From Carettochelys insculpta (lineage: Eukaryota > Chordata > Testudines > Carettochelyidae), in contig NC_134142.1 in the NCBI RefSeq assembly GCF_033958435.1, positions 96,481,001-96,545,000 on the forward strand: a stretch of 64,000 bases of DNA, in the 5' to 3' direction. Below, piece by piece: positions 12,186 through 23,239 of the stretch (its first letter is position 1; each line of letters begins with the position of its first letter). The translations under genes were made by a program, and so were the position numbers. The notes under the pieces were generated by a model. That model was given only the letters and a program-made list of their open reading frames with translations, searched no databases and was not told the origin of the DNA.

Positions 12186-14559
12186 GTGTCCAAGCCTGTG
12201 TTGTACAAGCAGGATTTTAGTCTTGAAAGGAATGCTTGTTTTTCAGATTTTTTTTTATAGGGAGCTGTGGCAAGCAGCAAAAAAAAGGTTTTTCCTTTCC
12301 CTTTACCTCTGTAGTTAATTCTTGAGACAGACTGGAAACTGGCATTGGTAGTTGAGCTAAGATCCCCCAGAAGAGAAACTTGCCCATACACTATACATGA
12401 GCAGATCAATTCAAGGACTGATGTGTGTATGCAAATAAACAAGTTGCACCAAACATCAGGTCACTGATTTCTCCTTCAGCAAGAAGCAGACCTACAAAAG
12501 CTCCAACATCTGTTACTGCAACAATAAAGCAACATGTACTATCACTTGTGCACAGTGGTTATCCAGGCACCTGCAGCTCAATTTCCGCAAAATGCATGCA
12601 AACAAATAGGGGTCGTATGTGTAAATTCAGTAATTTCTGGGTACAAGAGAGAGTGCCAAATTTGTGAAGTCAAATAAATATCTACATAAGTGGAAGCCCT
12701 TTTTGAAGACCAGGCCCCAATTATTACAAAAGGGGGCAATTACACCAGTAATGCAGAAGGAGAGTAGAAGATCATGGAATAAAGTCTGGCAATGCTAAAA
12801 CTGTCTATATTGAGAAAAGTCAAATCTGTATCTGCAAGAAAAGTGAAATGTTCTCGTAGCACTAGCTATTCTAAGACACAAGCAATGCAATTTAAAGCAA
12901 ATCTATTATCTAATAAACTTGCAGACATTTTGCCAAGAATAACAAATCCAGAAACATCCAGTAAGCTGCTCAACTTCTTATAGATGGTAAAAATTATTTG
13001 GAGGTAGAGGCACCGGCCTGCATCTTTCTCTGCTTTGCACTAGTATATGCTGATATAGTTCCAGTGATTTCAGCAGAATAGTACCCCTAATCTCCACCTG
13101 GATAGAGAGGAATCAGCACTTCAGTTTGAACTGGTTGCTATAGGTTTGGTGGTATTGCAGACATTTTTAATTAATTTTGGTATGTTTGCCTAAGATGAAA
13201 ACTAAGGTCCATTATATAAACTTGAATACATACAAAAGCATCACATCTGTTATGGTCTTGTTTGCTTCACAGCACTGAAACTGTATCTGTTCCTTTTTCT
13301 GCCTCTTTGTTTCATTGACATTAGGCCTACAATATGGTTGCCAACCTTTCAGAATTCTTCAGGAATCAAAGATTAATTGTTAATTAAAGATTATGAATGA
13401 CACCTGCAGGAATACATCCAACCACAACGGCCTTTTAGAGGTTATACAGTCAGTAACATATTTTTTCTTTCCTTTCAACAGTTATGGATTTTCCCAACAC
13501 ACCTTTGCAGAAATAAAGAAAAGACATGCAAGTGTTTTAAAAATTTAAAATATGACACTCAAGTTTTAGGGAAAGGTGCTGAGAAAAAGAAAAAGGTTTC
13601 TTACTCAGCGTCATGTAACCTAAATGTTATAGATTTATTCTGAGCAACAAACTAACTAGGAAGTTTCTGGGTTTGTTCTAAAGATGGCTACTGGAATAGG
13701 GGGGAAATGGAAGCCCAACTAATGCTATGAAATCTTTTTCAGGAAGCTTACCCTAAACACACTGCAGTCTTTTTGCAGTTGTGGATTGCAAAATGTTATA
13801 AACAAGGAACAAACTCAAGACTGAGCCCTAGCATGACAGCTGATGCTTTTTTTTCCAAACTTCTACAGAAATGCAGCTGAAAAAATAGCATGCAAGACAA
13901 TTGAAGAATCTTTTTGCCATCAAGCACTGTCCACAGATGACCTGTGAATTTTTTCTAGCTAGAATCAAAGATCCTTCTCCACACTTCTTCTCCCCCCACA
14001 CTTATTCATACCTTCCCACTAAACCCTAGGTGTCTCCTAACTCTCACAAATTCCTCCCATTCTGTCCTATCCTCTCTGACGATTCCACTTTTCTCTTCCT
14101 CCCACCCCTCCACCCTTGATCCTCTTCATCTCCTACAGGTCCCCAAAAGAACACTTCTCTTCCACTGCTCTCAAGCAGTCTCATTCTGCCTTGTCTTTCC
14201 CACAGAAGCCTTTCTTTCCTTCCCTCAAAACCTCCTGAGATAGGCTGTCACCTCACCCACTCTGGGGCTCCCCAGGAACAGTCTTGGTCACCTCTTGCTT
14301 GTCAAAATATTACCGTCACTAGTCTCCATCCATGCCCTATGCAGCATTTCTAACTACAGTTTCCTTCAACCCTTTCTACAGGAAACACCTTATCATCCTA
14401 TGGGTTCTGCTAGACACTCCTCCCTTAGCAGTGCCTTCCTGAATTTTTAACTAACCTCCCTAGCTGGAGGGATGAATAGCACCTTAGCTGCTAATCTGCT
14501 TGTGCAATTAAGTACATTTTCCCCCTCTTTCAGCCCTTTCCTAGGAAGTGGGACTTAGC
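12186..14559. other. no gene seen; pyrimidine-rich tract at 13,975-14,260
   Basis: Background sequence without recognisable exons or repeats. From about 13,975 to 14,260 the plus strand is strongly C/T-rich (TCCTTCTCC, CTCCCACCCCTCC and similar), which may be a decayed repeat or a low-complexity tract. Confidence 0.4.
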
Positions 14560-14640
14560 CACAAAAGTTCATTACCTAGTAAATAAACTGTTTAGTTTTT
14601 AAGGTGCTATAGGACTGCTTGTTTTTGTGATTCTCAGCAG
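14560..14640 (+). mobile_element. Penelope-like element 3' tail fragment
   Basis: The stretch ACAAAAGTTCATTACCTAGTAAATAAACTG followed by TTTTTAAGGTGCTATAGGACTGCTTGTTTTTGTG (given here in pieces) matches in order the tail shared by the three longer PLE copies, where the phrase is ACGAAAGCTCATCACCTAAT and then AAAGTGCTACATGACTGCTT. The coding part is absent, so this is a heavily 5'-truncated copy. Confidence 0.6.
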
Positions 14641-15756
14641 TCTGTTATACTTCCTCATTCCCCTGTTTCTTCCAAGAAAATCAGTCTTTTCTCCTCAAAT
14701 CTCTTGTACTCCAGATACCTGCTCCTAATATCCCTCAAAGTATATTCTCCTCTCCAGAACTGAATCACCTCTTTCATAGGACAGGGGGCATAAAAACGTC
14801 ACAAGTGCTTATGTTTTCCAAAAATTGCTTACTGCATAGAAAAGCATGCAAGCTTACAAACATAGAAAGTTCCAGCTCAATGAGATTTTTTTCTGACAGT
14901 TATACACATGTGAAAACAAAGTAATGCAAGTCCTGATATAACCTTAGCTATAGTTTCTTATTGTGCAAGCTATAATAATTAGATCTGAGCCAAGCAAGCA
15001 CTGTTTTACACAGATCTGTGAGCTTTGACAAGAACATGGAATCGCCATTATGTAGATTCCCTTGCGGCTAACACTTAGAGTATCTAGGCCTCACAGTACA
15101 TAAGCCCTTTAGTTACCATTGGGGGGGAAAAACAGGGCAGGCAACAGCATGTTAAGATCATTAGAGAACATTAGGTCTGAGAAGTCAGTGCTAAAAATGA
15201 GAAAGCTCTTTGCTCTATGGCATCATGATAGAATCTCTAAATTCCATTCTGTAAGCAATGCAGGTATTAAAATCCCTTTAGAGAGATGTGGGTGTTGGCA
15301 AACCATTTGGCTCTGAATGCAAACACCCCCATACTTCATGAATTTGTATTCAGAGCCAAAAAAGCCAGAGGAGTATAAATAAGTGTGCAGCTGACTAGTG
15401 GGTTTCGCCAGCCCATTTTGCATGCTTGCTCTAAACATTCTCCTTCCTAAAATATTCTGTAGGTATCGTCATTTGAGATCATAAAATCCTGCCTGAGATT
15501 TGTTATTCTTTTGAATTAGGTACACATTGAACTCTCTAAAAAACCACCAATTCCCTAGGAAAGAATAAAAATTAAATAAGTGACAAAGGTACATTTTCTT
15601 TTCTTTCTAACTTGTTCCAAAATTAAGATAATTTACCACTCCAAATAACTCTTCTTGCTCAGACAGAGAAGTCACTGCAGCATAGGTAGTAACAGGCTCA
15701 AATATCCAAGGAAATTTGCGTATCCACTTTTTTTCCGTAATATATACATGCAGCTC
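14641..15756. other. no gene or classified repeat seen
   Basis: AT-rich background. A G run at 15,121-15,127 and short open stretches on both strands around 15,119-15,438 carry no domain-like features. Confidence 0.45.
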
Positions 15757-15764
15757 AGCTAGAT

Positions 15765-16236
15765 CAGTGGTGGACAACCTGTGGCCCACTGGGGCTCCAC
15801 CTGAGGGCCATGGAACTCCTGGTTGCTCTCCTCCCCCACGCACCTCTTGCACACTGGGGCATTGGAGTCCTGAACTTCCTACTCTCTCTCCTTTCCTCAC
15901 AGCACTTTCAGAGGAGCAAATCATCTGGTTTGCACTTCATCCCTCTCCCTCCTAGAGCTAAAATACTGCAAATCAGCTTTTTGTGGGATTCCAGCTCTGG
16001 GAGGGATGAGGTGGAGTGGAGATAGAGGGATTTGTGTGCTCCAAAAGTGCTGGGAGGGCAGGGGAGAAGGAGGTAAGTGCAGAGCTCCAGTGTCCAAGTG
16101 CATGAGAGGTACAAAGGAGAGCATGCCAAACGGGGAGAGGGAGGCTGAGGGGCTGCAAATGGGACGCCAGTAGCCCACTGAGGTGAAGGAGGGTCACTTA
16201 TGCAAGCCACCCACAATTCGTGGCTGCCCATCCCCA
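15765..16236. mobile_element. hAT-type MITE, 472 bp, with perfect 8-bp target duplication
   Basis: The element starts CAGTGGTGGACAACCTGTGG and ends GCTGCCCATCCCCA. About 10 of the outer 15 positions pair as inverted repeats of the hAT CAGnGGTGGGCAACC type. It is flanked by identical 8-bp copies of AGCTAGAT (15,757-15,764 and 16,237-16,244), the duplication length of hAT transposases. The inside is GC-richer than the flanks and has overlapping open stretches on both strands, but no transposase domain, so it is non-autonomous. Those open stretches come from base composition. Confidence 0.9.
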
Positions 16237-16357
16237 AGCTAGATATTCCCTTGATCCTGAATTAACTTGATTTATCTCGGTAGACAGAGTGACACAGTCC
16301 AAATGAGAGGGAAAAAAAATCACACACCCCTGGTGTTACACTAGCATAAAACAAAGT

Positions 16358-17706
16358 ACCAGAGAGATAGCCATGCTAGACTGTAATCTATCAAAAGAAA
16401 AAAGCAGTCATGTAGCACTTTATAGAATAACAAAATAATTTATTAGGTGATGAGCTTTCATGGGACAGACCCACTTCTTCAGATCTACAGCCCTACCAGA
16501 ACAGACTCAATATATAAAGCACAGAGGTCAAAAAGTTGTTATCAAGGTTGACAAATCAGAAAAATTGTTATCATTGTTGGCAAATTAGATAGAAGAGCAA
16601 GAGAAAGGTGTGAGGGGTGGAGAAGTGTTAGATCACACATCAAAATATGTAAAAGAGTCCTTGTAATGGATCAGGTAATTGCCGTCCCTGTTCAAACCAC
16701 ATACTAATGTGTTGAATTTAAATATTAATGTTAGTTCTGAACATTCCCTCTGTAAAAAGTTGTTTAAATCTCTTTTCAGTAGAACACAAGCTCTCAGGTC
16801 TTTGACAGAATGGCCCTCTCCATTAAAGTGCTGGCTGACAGGTTTGTGTATTTGGAGATTTTTGATGTTTGTTCTGTGTCCATTCATTCTTTGGCGAAGA
16901 ACGTTTGCAGTCTGCCCTATATACAAAGTATATGGACATTGTTGGCTCGTGGTGGCGTATATGACATTAGTTGAGGAACAAGAGAACGTGCCAATGATTC
17001 TGTAATTAACGTAGTTAGGTCTAGTGATGGTATCTCCAGAATAGATATGTGGACAAAGTTGGCAACAGGGCTTGTTGCAAGGAAAAGTTCCAGAATTAGT
17101 ATTATCGTGGTATAGCCTGTGGTTTCTAGTGAGAATCCTCATAAGGTTAGGAGGTTGTCCATAGGAGAGAATAGGCCAGTTGCCTAGGGCCTTCTGGAGT
17201 GTGGCATCATGATTTAGGATAGGTTGTAGGTCTTTAATGATGTGTTGCAGTGGCTTGAGTTGGGAGCTGTAGGTAATAATGAGTGGTGCTCTGTTATTGG
17301 ATATTTTTGGGTCTATCTTGGAGTAGCTGTTTTCTGGGTGTTTGTCTGGCCCTGTCGATTTTTTTCCCCACTTCTCTCTGTGGGCAATTAAGGTTTATGA
17401 ATGCTTTTAGAGATCTTGTACTTTTCGGTCTCTGTCAGTAGGATCAGAGCAGATGCGATTGTATCTTTGGGCTTGACTGTAAATGATGGATCATGTGAGA
17501 TGTGCAGGATGGAAGCTAGAAGCATGTAGGTAAGTGTGGCAGTCAGTAGATTTCCAGTACAGTGTGGTATTGATCTGGCAATCAGTGATTTGTACTGTAC
17601 TGTCCAGGAAATGTCTCTCTCATGTGGAGTGGTCAAGACTGAAGTAGATGGTGGTGTGTAGATTGTTAAAGTCTCTGTAGAATTCTTCTAGAGTCTCTTT
17701 ACCATG
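16358..17706 (-). mobile_element. Penelope-like element, 5'-truncated, RT C-terminus plus GIY-YIG endonuclease
   Basis: Read on the minus strand, the 3' tail (TCTGAAGAAGTGGGTCTGTC motif and CACTTTATAGAATAACAAAA-type tail) lies at 16,358-16,520. The frame 17,142-16,633 (169 codons) encodes the GIY-YIG endonuclease: the Cys-rich linker CNKPCCQLCPHI, then NVIYATTSQQCP, the YIGQT motif, LRQRMNGHR, and HFNGEGHSV. Upstream, frameshifted pieces of the RT C-terminus are visible at 17,388-17,636 (SILHISHDPSFTV region). The copy lacks the RT catalytic core and is dead. Its 5' end stops at 17,706, where homology resumes on the opposite strand. Confidence 0.9.
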
Positions 17707-17800
17707 GCTCCAACCACTGCAAAACATCATTAAAGACCTACACCCTAACCTAAATCATGATGCCACACTCCAGAAGGTCATAGGTGACAGTGATGCCAAT
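17707..17800 (+). mobile_element. inverted Penelope fragment joined to the minus-strand copy
   Basis: From 17,707 the plus strand reads CCACTGCAAAACATCATTAA and goes on through CATGATGCCACACTCCAGAAGG, the PLE segment between RT and endonuclease that also occurs in minus orientation near 17,190-17,250. Thus the element flips strand at about 17,706. Such inverted 5' junctions are a known outcome of PLE and LINE integration (twin priming or template switching). Homology fades by about 17,800. Confidence 0.75.
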
Positions 17801-17883
17801 GCCAGAGAAATCCAAATCCGACCCACTTTGTTTATTTTGGTGCATACTGAAATAATGCTCAGCATGCCAGATGTTAACTAGAT

Positions 17884-18319
17884 GGCTGTGTCTACACTAG
17901 CCCCAAACTTCGAAATGGCCATGCAAATGGCCATTTCGAAGTTTACTAATGAAGCGCTGAAATACCTATTCAGTACTTCATTAGCATGCGGGCGGCTGCG
18001 GCACTTCGAAATGGACGTGCCTCGCCGCTGTGCAGCTCGTCCCGATGGGGCTCCTTTTCGAAAGGACCCTGCCTACTTCGAAGTCCCCTTATTCCCATGA
18101 GCAGATGGGAATAAGGGGACTTTGAAGTAGGTGGGGTCCTTTCGAAAAGGAGCCCCGTTAGGACGAGACGCGCGGCGGCGAGGCGCGTCAATTTCGAAGT
18201 GCCGCGGCCGCCCTCATGCTAATGAGGCGCTGAATATGTATTTCAGTGCTTCATTAGTAAACTTCGAAATGGCCATTTGCGTGGCCATTTTGAAGTTTGG
18301 GGCTAGTCTAGACACGGCC
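17884..18319. mobile_element. TTCGAA foldback MITE, 436 bp, near-perfect palindrome
   Basis: Ends are GGCTGTGTCTACACTAGCCC and GGGCTAGTCTAGACACGGCC, flanked by GAT on both sides (17,881-17,883; 18,320-18,322). The whole element is one large inverted repeat: the left arm carries CAAACTTCGAAATGGCCATG, a GCTGAAATAC region, GGCGGCTGCGGCACTTCGAA and GGGGCTCCTTTTCGAAAGGA, and the right arm mirrors these in reverse order. The centre is near 18,100 (AATAAGGGGACTT against AGTCCCCTTATT). Many CpGs survive, suggesting a fairly recent insertion. It is non-coding. Confidence 0.92.
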
Positions 18320-18322
18320 GAT

Positions 18323-19313
18323 GAAACTAAAAGATGTAACTAAAACTCTCCAAATAAAATAAATCCAGAGCCCTATGTAATAAACAGGCTTGTGTCTGTA
18401 TCACTAAGGAATTGTTAAAACAAGTGGCTTAAAAAAAAGGAGAGAGTAAAGAAGTCTACCTACACAGCTTCCTGGGCAGATAGTGTTGGTCAAATCCATG
18501 CCCCTGGGACATTTACGCCACTCTAATTGGTTGATGACTCATGTTTTCTTTCCCCACCTCTCCCCATGTTCCTGTAAATACAATAGTTCCAGGAAAAAAA
18601 TGCATATTCTGGGATTCTGGTTGTGCATGTGCGCGTGTCAATAGCAGAGGTTTTAGAAAAGAAAATTAATGAACAAATAAAAAGGCATTTTATGACCATC
18701 AGGTAGTTAAGTTATAGGAAAACATCTTGACCTTTTGTCATGCTGAAGACACCTCTCTATTCTTTCTGTGGAACTAGTCTCATTTAGTAAAACAACATCC
18801 ATGAAGGAGTGTGGGCAAAAGGAAAAAAATACAAAGGATCTCAAAAGAAATTAGAAAAAGGTAAAACTTGAGTAATGAGAACAAAATCTGGCTCTTATTT
18901 AGTATATTATATGTTGTACAACTCTGATGTCAAGGGCACCCTCATAAAATAATGTATTACTCTGTATCCAGATGGGACAGAACATGGTCCTAAATGAATT
19001 GTAGGTGGTATCTGTGGGTCAAGATAGGAATTCAAGCACAGAGGGGCACACTTTCTAACTTTAACCTCTCTTTGTCAGAGCACAGGCAGCATCCATAAGA
19101 GTTCCAGCAGGGCCAGCATCTAATAATAGTTATTCCATTGAAATCAATGGTGGTATTCCTGATTTACAGCATTGCCTCCATTTTAAACCAATTTTCCATC
19201 TCCTCCAAATAATAAAGAACGAACAACTGAGAAGTATCTCTATTGTGCCCCTTTCTACATGTAAATTACTCCTCATGCATTTCCACTGAAATCAAATTAC
19301 TACTCATCATTAG
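18323..19313. other. no gene or classified repeat seen
   Basis: Background sequence between two MITEs; no splice-flanked coding block, RNA gene or repeat was recognised. Confidence 0.45.
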
Positions 19314-19316
19314 TGA

Positions 19317-20027
19317 GGCTACGTCTACACGTGAAGCCTACTTCGAAGTAGCTTATTTCGATGTAGCGACATCGAAATAGTCTATTTCGATGAATAACGT
19401 CTACACATCCTCCAGGGCTGGCAACATTGATGTTCAACTTCGACGTTGCGCAGCACCACATTGAAATAGGCGCAGTGAGGGAACGTCTACATGCCAAAGT
19501 AGCACACATCGAAATAAGGGTGCCAGGCACAGTTGCAGACAGGGTCACAGGGCGGACTCAACAGCAAGCCGATCCCTTAAAGGGCCCCTCCCAGACACAG
19601 TTGCACTAAACAACACAAGATCCACAGACCTGACAACTGGTTGCAGACCCTGTGCATGCAGCATGGATCCCCAGCTGCAGCAGCAGCAGCCAGAAGCCCT
19701 GGGCTAAGGGCTGCTGCACAAAATGACCATAGAGCCCCGCAGGGGCTGGAGAGAGAGCGTCTCTCAACCCCTCAGCTGATGGCCGCCATGGCGGACCCCG
19801 CAATTTTGATGTTGCGGGACACGCAACGACTACACGGTCCCTACTTCGACGTTGAACGTCGAAGTAGGGCGCTATTCCTATCCCCTCATGGGGTTAGCGG
19901 CTTCGACGTCTCACCGCCTAACGTCGATGTTAACTTCGAAATAGCGCCCAACATGTGTAGCCGTGACGGGCGCTATTTCGAAGTTAGTGCCGCTACTTTG
20001 AAGCAGCGTGCACGTGTAGACACGGCT
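19317..20027 (+). mobile_element. Harbinger deletion-derivative MITE, 711 bp, copy 1
   Basis: Starts GGCTACGTCTACACGTG and ends CACGTGTAGACACGGCT, with target duplication TGA (19,314-19,316; 20,028-20,030). The first 340 bp or so follow, base for base with scattered changes, the 5' end of the Harbinger element at 47,557-47,180 (minus), including the TTAAAGGGCCCCTCCCAGAC block and the ATGGA start region with its (CAG)n run. The right 200 bp are TIR-type sequence with CTTCGACGT and AACTTCGAAATAGCGCCC. The transposase frame hits TAA after about 14 codons, so no transposase is made. A 129-codon frame in another phase (19,641-20,030) runs into the right terminus. Confidence 0.93.
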
Positions 20028-20030
20028 TGA

Positions 20031-20760
20031 GAGAGACAAAATTTGGTCTTTTGTGTCCTCTACCAATAAGAGGCTGCCCAGACTAAATGAATTACATTTT
20101 GTCAAAATAAACTATTTTATTAAACTAGTTGACGCATTTTATACTTACTGGGCCAGCTCCTTTATTATAATTCCACTTACATCAATTGGGCTACAATTTA
20201 TACAAGTTGAGTATATCTCTTGGGTTTGTTAAACTCCATTTGGATGCCCAAGAACTTTTCAGTGTCCTGTCATGTTTCAGAGATCCTGGTGGCAATGCAT
20301 CTTAACTTCTTTTCCTTCACTGTGCAGTGGTTGAATGCTAGGTGGCAACAAATGTCGTGAAGCCAAATTAACTGGTAATATTTCAGGGTTTTTCCAGATC
20401 CAGTTAAATAAAATTGTCAGAGACAAAAGCCAAATCCTTTTCTATTCTGTACTCAGTTATCTTCAGGGTAACTTTAATGATTTCCGCTTCTCCTAAGTAG
20501 ACAGCAAGACCAGCTGGCCACACTGTACTTTCAATGATGCTGGTATAAATATGCAGTAATTCCACTGGAATCTGTGATGCAGTGAACAATCATGGTCCAT
20601 CATCTCTAATAATATTCCATGAGTCAATAGCATTACACTAGGTTAATAATCAAAACTGAGACAGAATTTGGTTCCTTGGGACTGAATCCTGAGAGTAATT
20701 TCTTTAAAGTCACTGGAATTTTAAACAGTGCTCTGTGACAAAACTCATCCTCTGCTTTGT
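20031..20760. other. no gene or classified repeat seen
   Basis: AT-rich background with no recognisable exon or repeat. Confidence 0.45.
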
Positions 20761-21479
20761 TGTGTCTCACACTTTCAGGCAGCTAGTTCACCTCAGAGAC
20801 TCACAGAAGGCCTCAGTTTAGCCACTTTCCCCAGGCACCAGCTTGCCATTTGTTGCACTACCCTCATCATTAGCCAGCATTAGGAAAGGAGAGGAGACCA
20901 GACTCCATAGTCTCGGCTACCCCTTCAAGTGATTTGGGGCAAAACAGACACCTTCACCAAAAGTAGTCCTCCTCCTTGTTGGATAGGGAGTTGATGATGG
21001 TGGGAATCCAGGCCCATCCTTTACTCTGGGTTCCAGCCCAGACAGCCTGTGACAGCACCTTCCTGCAATGTCTCCAGTTCCCAAGGCCCCTTTCTCATGG
21101 CCCTCCCCAGCACCTTCTTTAGCCACAGATTCTTCCTTCTGGTACCCATTCACACTTCTATCTCCCAGACCTTCCTCAGTACCTTCTTTCCACCCAGCTC
21201 CTCACATGCAGTAAATAGAAGGAGAGTCTTTTTTAACTAGTCTCAACTAGTTCTTCCTTGGCTCCAAGTGTCCTGATTAGTCTGGCACACTTAATTTTGG
21301 AAACCTCCTAATTGGATCCAGGAGTTTTAAATGACATAATTGATTTTGCAAAGTTCCTGCTGGTTCTGGATTAGCCCTTGTTGGATTATCCTGGGAACAG
21401 GGACCTATTTAATCTAGGGCTAATATACTTCCATTTGACTATTCCCCAGCAGCCCCCCTCACTCCTGGCCCATTGGATC
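20761..21479. repeat. unclassified repeat-like segment preceding Tx1 fragment
   Basis: C/T-rich sequence with phrases such as GTGTCCTGATTAGTCTGGCA and GGACCTATTTAATCTAGGGC that resemble known reptile interspersed-repeat text, but I cannot name the family. It may belong to the same insertion as the LINE end that follows, or be a separate LTR-like piece. Confidence 0.3.
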
Positions 21480-22265
21480 TCTCTATAGACCCCCCAGCCC
21501 TGTGTTTTTTCCCAACTGTCTCCCCCTCATCAGCTGAGCCAGCTGCATGTGCTGCAGCTGGTCCCCTTTAGAACCACACCAAGATGTCACGTATATGTGC
21601 TCATACTTCACACACTCCATTTCCTCACCCTGGTGTCCCACCCAGACACCACGTGGTGGGACTTCTGGCAAACAGGAAAAGCTGAGACGTTCCAGTGGGT
21701 CTGTCTGTATTCCACCTTCATCCCAAAGCCCACCAGTATACTGGCTGGAAGATCCTCCATGGTATGGTTCACCCCTGCCCGGACACTTGTTCCTTTTATG
21801 GCATGAGGGTGACCCTGGCACATATCTATCTTGAACCTCCTGTGGAGGTTATGGCTGCACTTTTCCCCATGCCTATTGATCCTTGCACATCCAATCTGTG
21901 GCCCCACGGAGTCACAGAACCTCCTCATCCATCTCCTCCTGTCTGTGGCCACGCTAGCAATTTATAAGACCAGGGCGAGAAGGTTGGCTGAGGTGTGAGA
22001 CTGCAACTGTGGCACCTAATTTTGCTCCTCAATATATTCACATATCCAGGCAGAATTCCTCTAGGCAGCATCCACTGGCTCTCTCAATGTCTTTGGGGAC
22101 TGATGTGTGCTGTCCAGGGCTCCCTGCTTGGTGCCCCCTTATGTCTCTCCCATTTTAACCCTATTATCTACATGTCTGTCCCTGGTTTTCTTTTCAGTTG
22201 TCCCCTGAAGTTATTTGGATTCCTGGGTTCAGTGGACCCCTCCCCAACCACAGGTGGTAGCTTAT
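21480..22265 (+). mobile_element. Tx1/L1-like LINE fragment, C-terminus of ORF2
   Basis: Across frames the plus strand gives the C-terminal zinc-finger (zf-RVT type) region: LHTLHFLTLVSHPDTTWWD (21,605-21,665), a WKILHGMVH block (21,745), PDTCSFYGMRVTLAHIYLE (21,780-21,835), then LWRLWLHFSPCLLILAHPI (21,840-21,896), LLLSVATLAIYKTRARRLAE and an AEFL-AASTGSLNVFGD tail near 22,050-22,090. The zinc-finger CxxC reads C-S-F-Y, so one ligand is lost. At least two frameshifts and a stop break it. It is a dead 3' fragment of a Tx1-like LINE, of a clade distinct from CR1. Confidence 0.65.
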
Positions 22266-23239
22266 AGCTGTGGGTGGGCTTGTGCCCACACACTTGTGGG
22301 TTCTCAAAAGGACCACTCTCTTGTAGCCCTCGGGCCTGACCCTGTCACAACCACTAACAGCAGAATTTGTCTCTGATGCCTTAAGGCACCCACACACAAA
22401 ACTGTAATCATGCAGTAATTCATCAGTTACACTGAACTAGCATTGGAAGAATCTGTGAACATCACACAGTAACCTTGCTGGGTGCTCAACTGACAAAATG
22501 AAAGCCTGTGACAGATGAATGCTTGACTACCTCTTTCCCTCTGACTTTGACCTTTCTTTTGCAACAGGTATTCTGGTGATAATGAAACCCCTTTTCCCTC
22601 ATCTGACAGAAGAAACATCTACAAAAGGCAATTTTCAGTAAATTGAAAATTGGCCTGACAGCTACTGAGATGCCATTTTTGTCTATTTGAAATCTCTCAA
22701 CTGTCTTTGGATTGACTATCCATGAAACTTCAACAGTTTCACTTCCACAGATGGGATGTGTACAAATAAGAGATGTTCTGGCATGTATCTGTGCAAAGAT
22801 AATTTGACAGAAAAGGGGTTTGTTTAGAAATTTCTTATTGATGTATTGATCATGAATATTCAAAATTTGAGCAGTGTTGCTTCATTGCAGCTGGTCGGGG
22901 GCATGATATTGTTTCTATTCCCAGATTGGATGAGTTTGCTAGCATTTACAATTCTAAAGCTAACTTGTGCTAACTAAACATTTGGTTATGGCACACACTT
23001 AACATATCTGACTTAGGAATTTACTTTTCACATACATTTTGACATTACAGTAGGATTGCTTGAGTGTTCTCAAAAAATGAACACATGGCCAAAGAGGACA
23101 AGTGCCACCAACATTAATTTATTTAAAAATCCAAACCAATATTTATGGAAATATTTTGTGTGATTTATCTATTTCTAAATGTGCTGTTACATGTTAGTGA
23201 TCAGATTCCTAGCTGGTATACATTAGCATAGCCAGTTCA
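22266..23239. other. no gene seen
   Basis: Sequence after the Tx1-like end includes a G/T-rich piece to about 22,350 (TAGCTGTGGGTGGGCTTGTG) that may be LINE 3' UTR, then AT-rich background. A 125-codon minus-strand open stretch (22,486-22,863) has no recognisable domain. Confidence 0.4.

Noticed and set aside
15607..16237. Several overlapping open frames of 70-109 codons
   Set aside because: They fall in and around the non-autonomous hAT MITE and disagree with each other in frame and strand; no transposase signature.
17884..18343. Palindromic repeats that could look like a CRISPR array or a bacterial attachment site
   Set aside because: A single foldback with 3-bp duplication, no repeat-spacer periodicity, in a vertebrate genome with LINEs.
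21547..21967. Overlapping plus and minus frames of 85-114 codons near 21.6-21.9 kb
   Set aside because: The plus-strand ones are pieces of one frameshifted Tx1-like LINE end; the minus-strand ones are its mirror and carry no domain.
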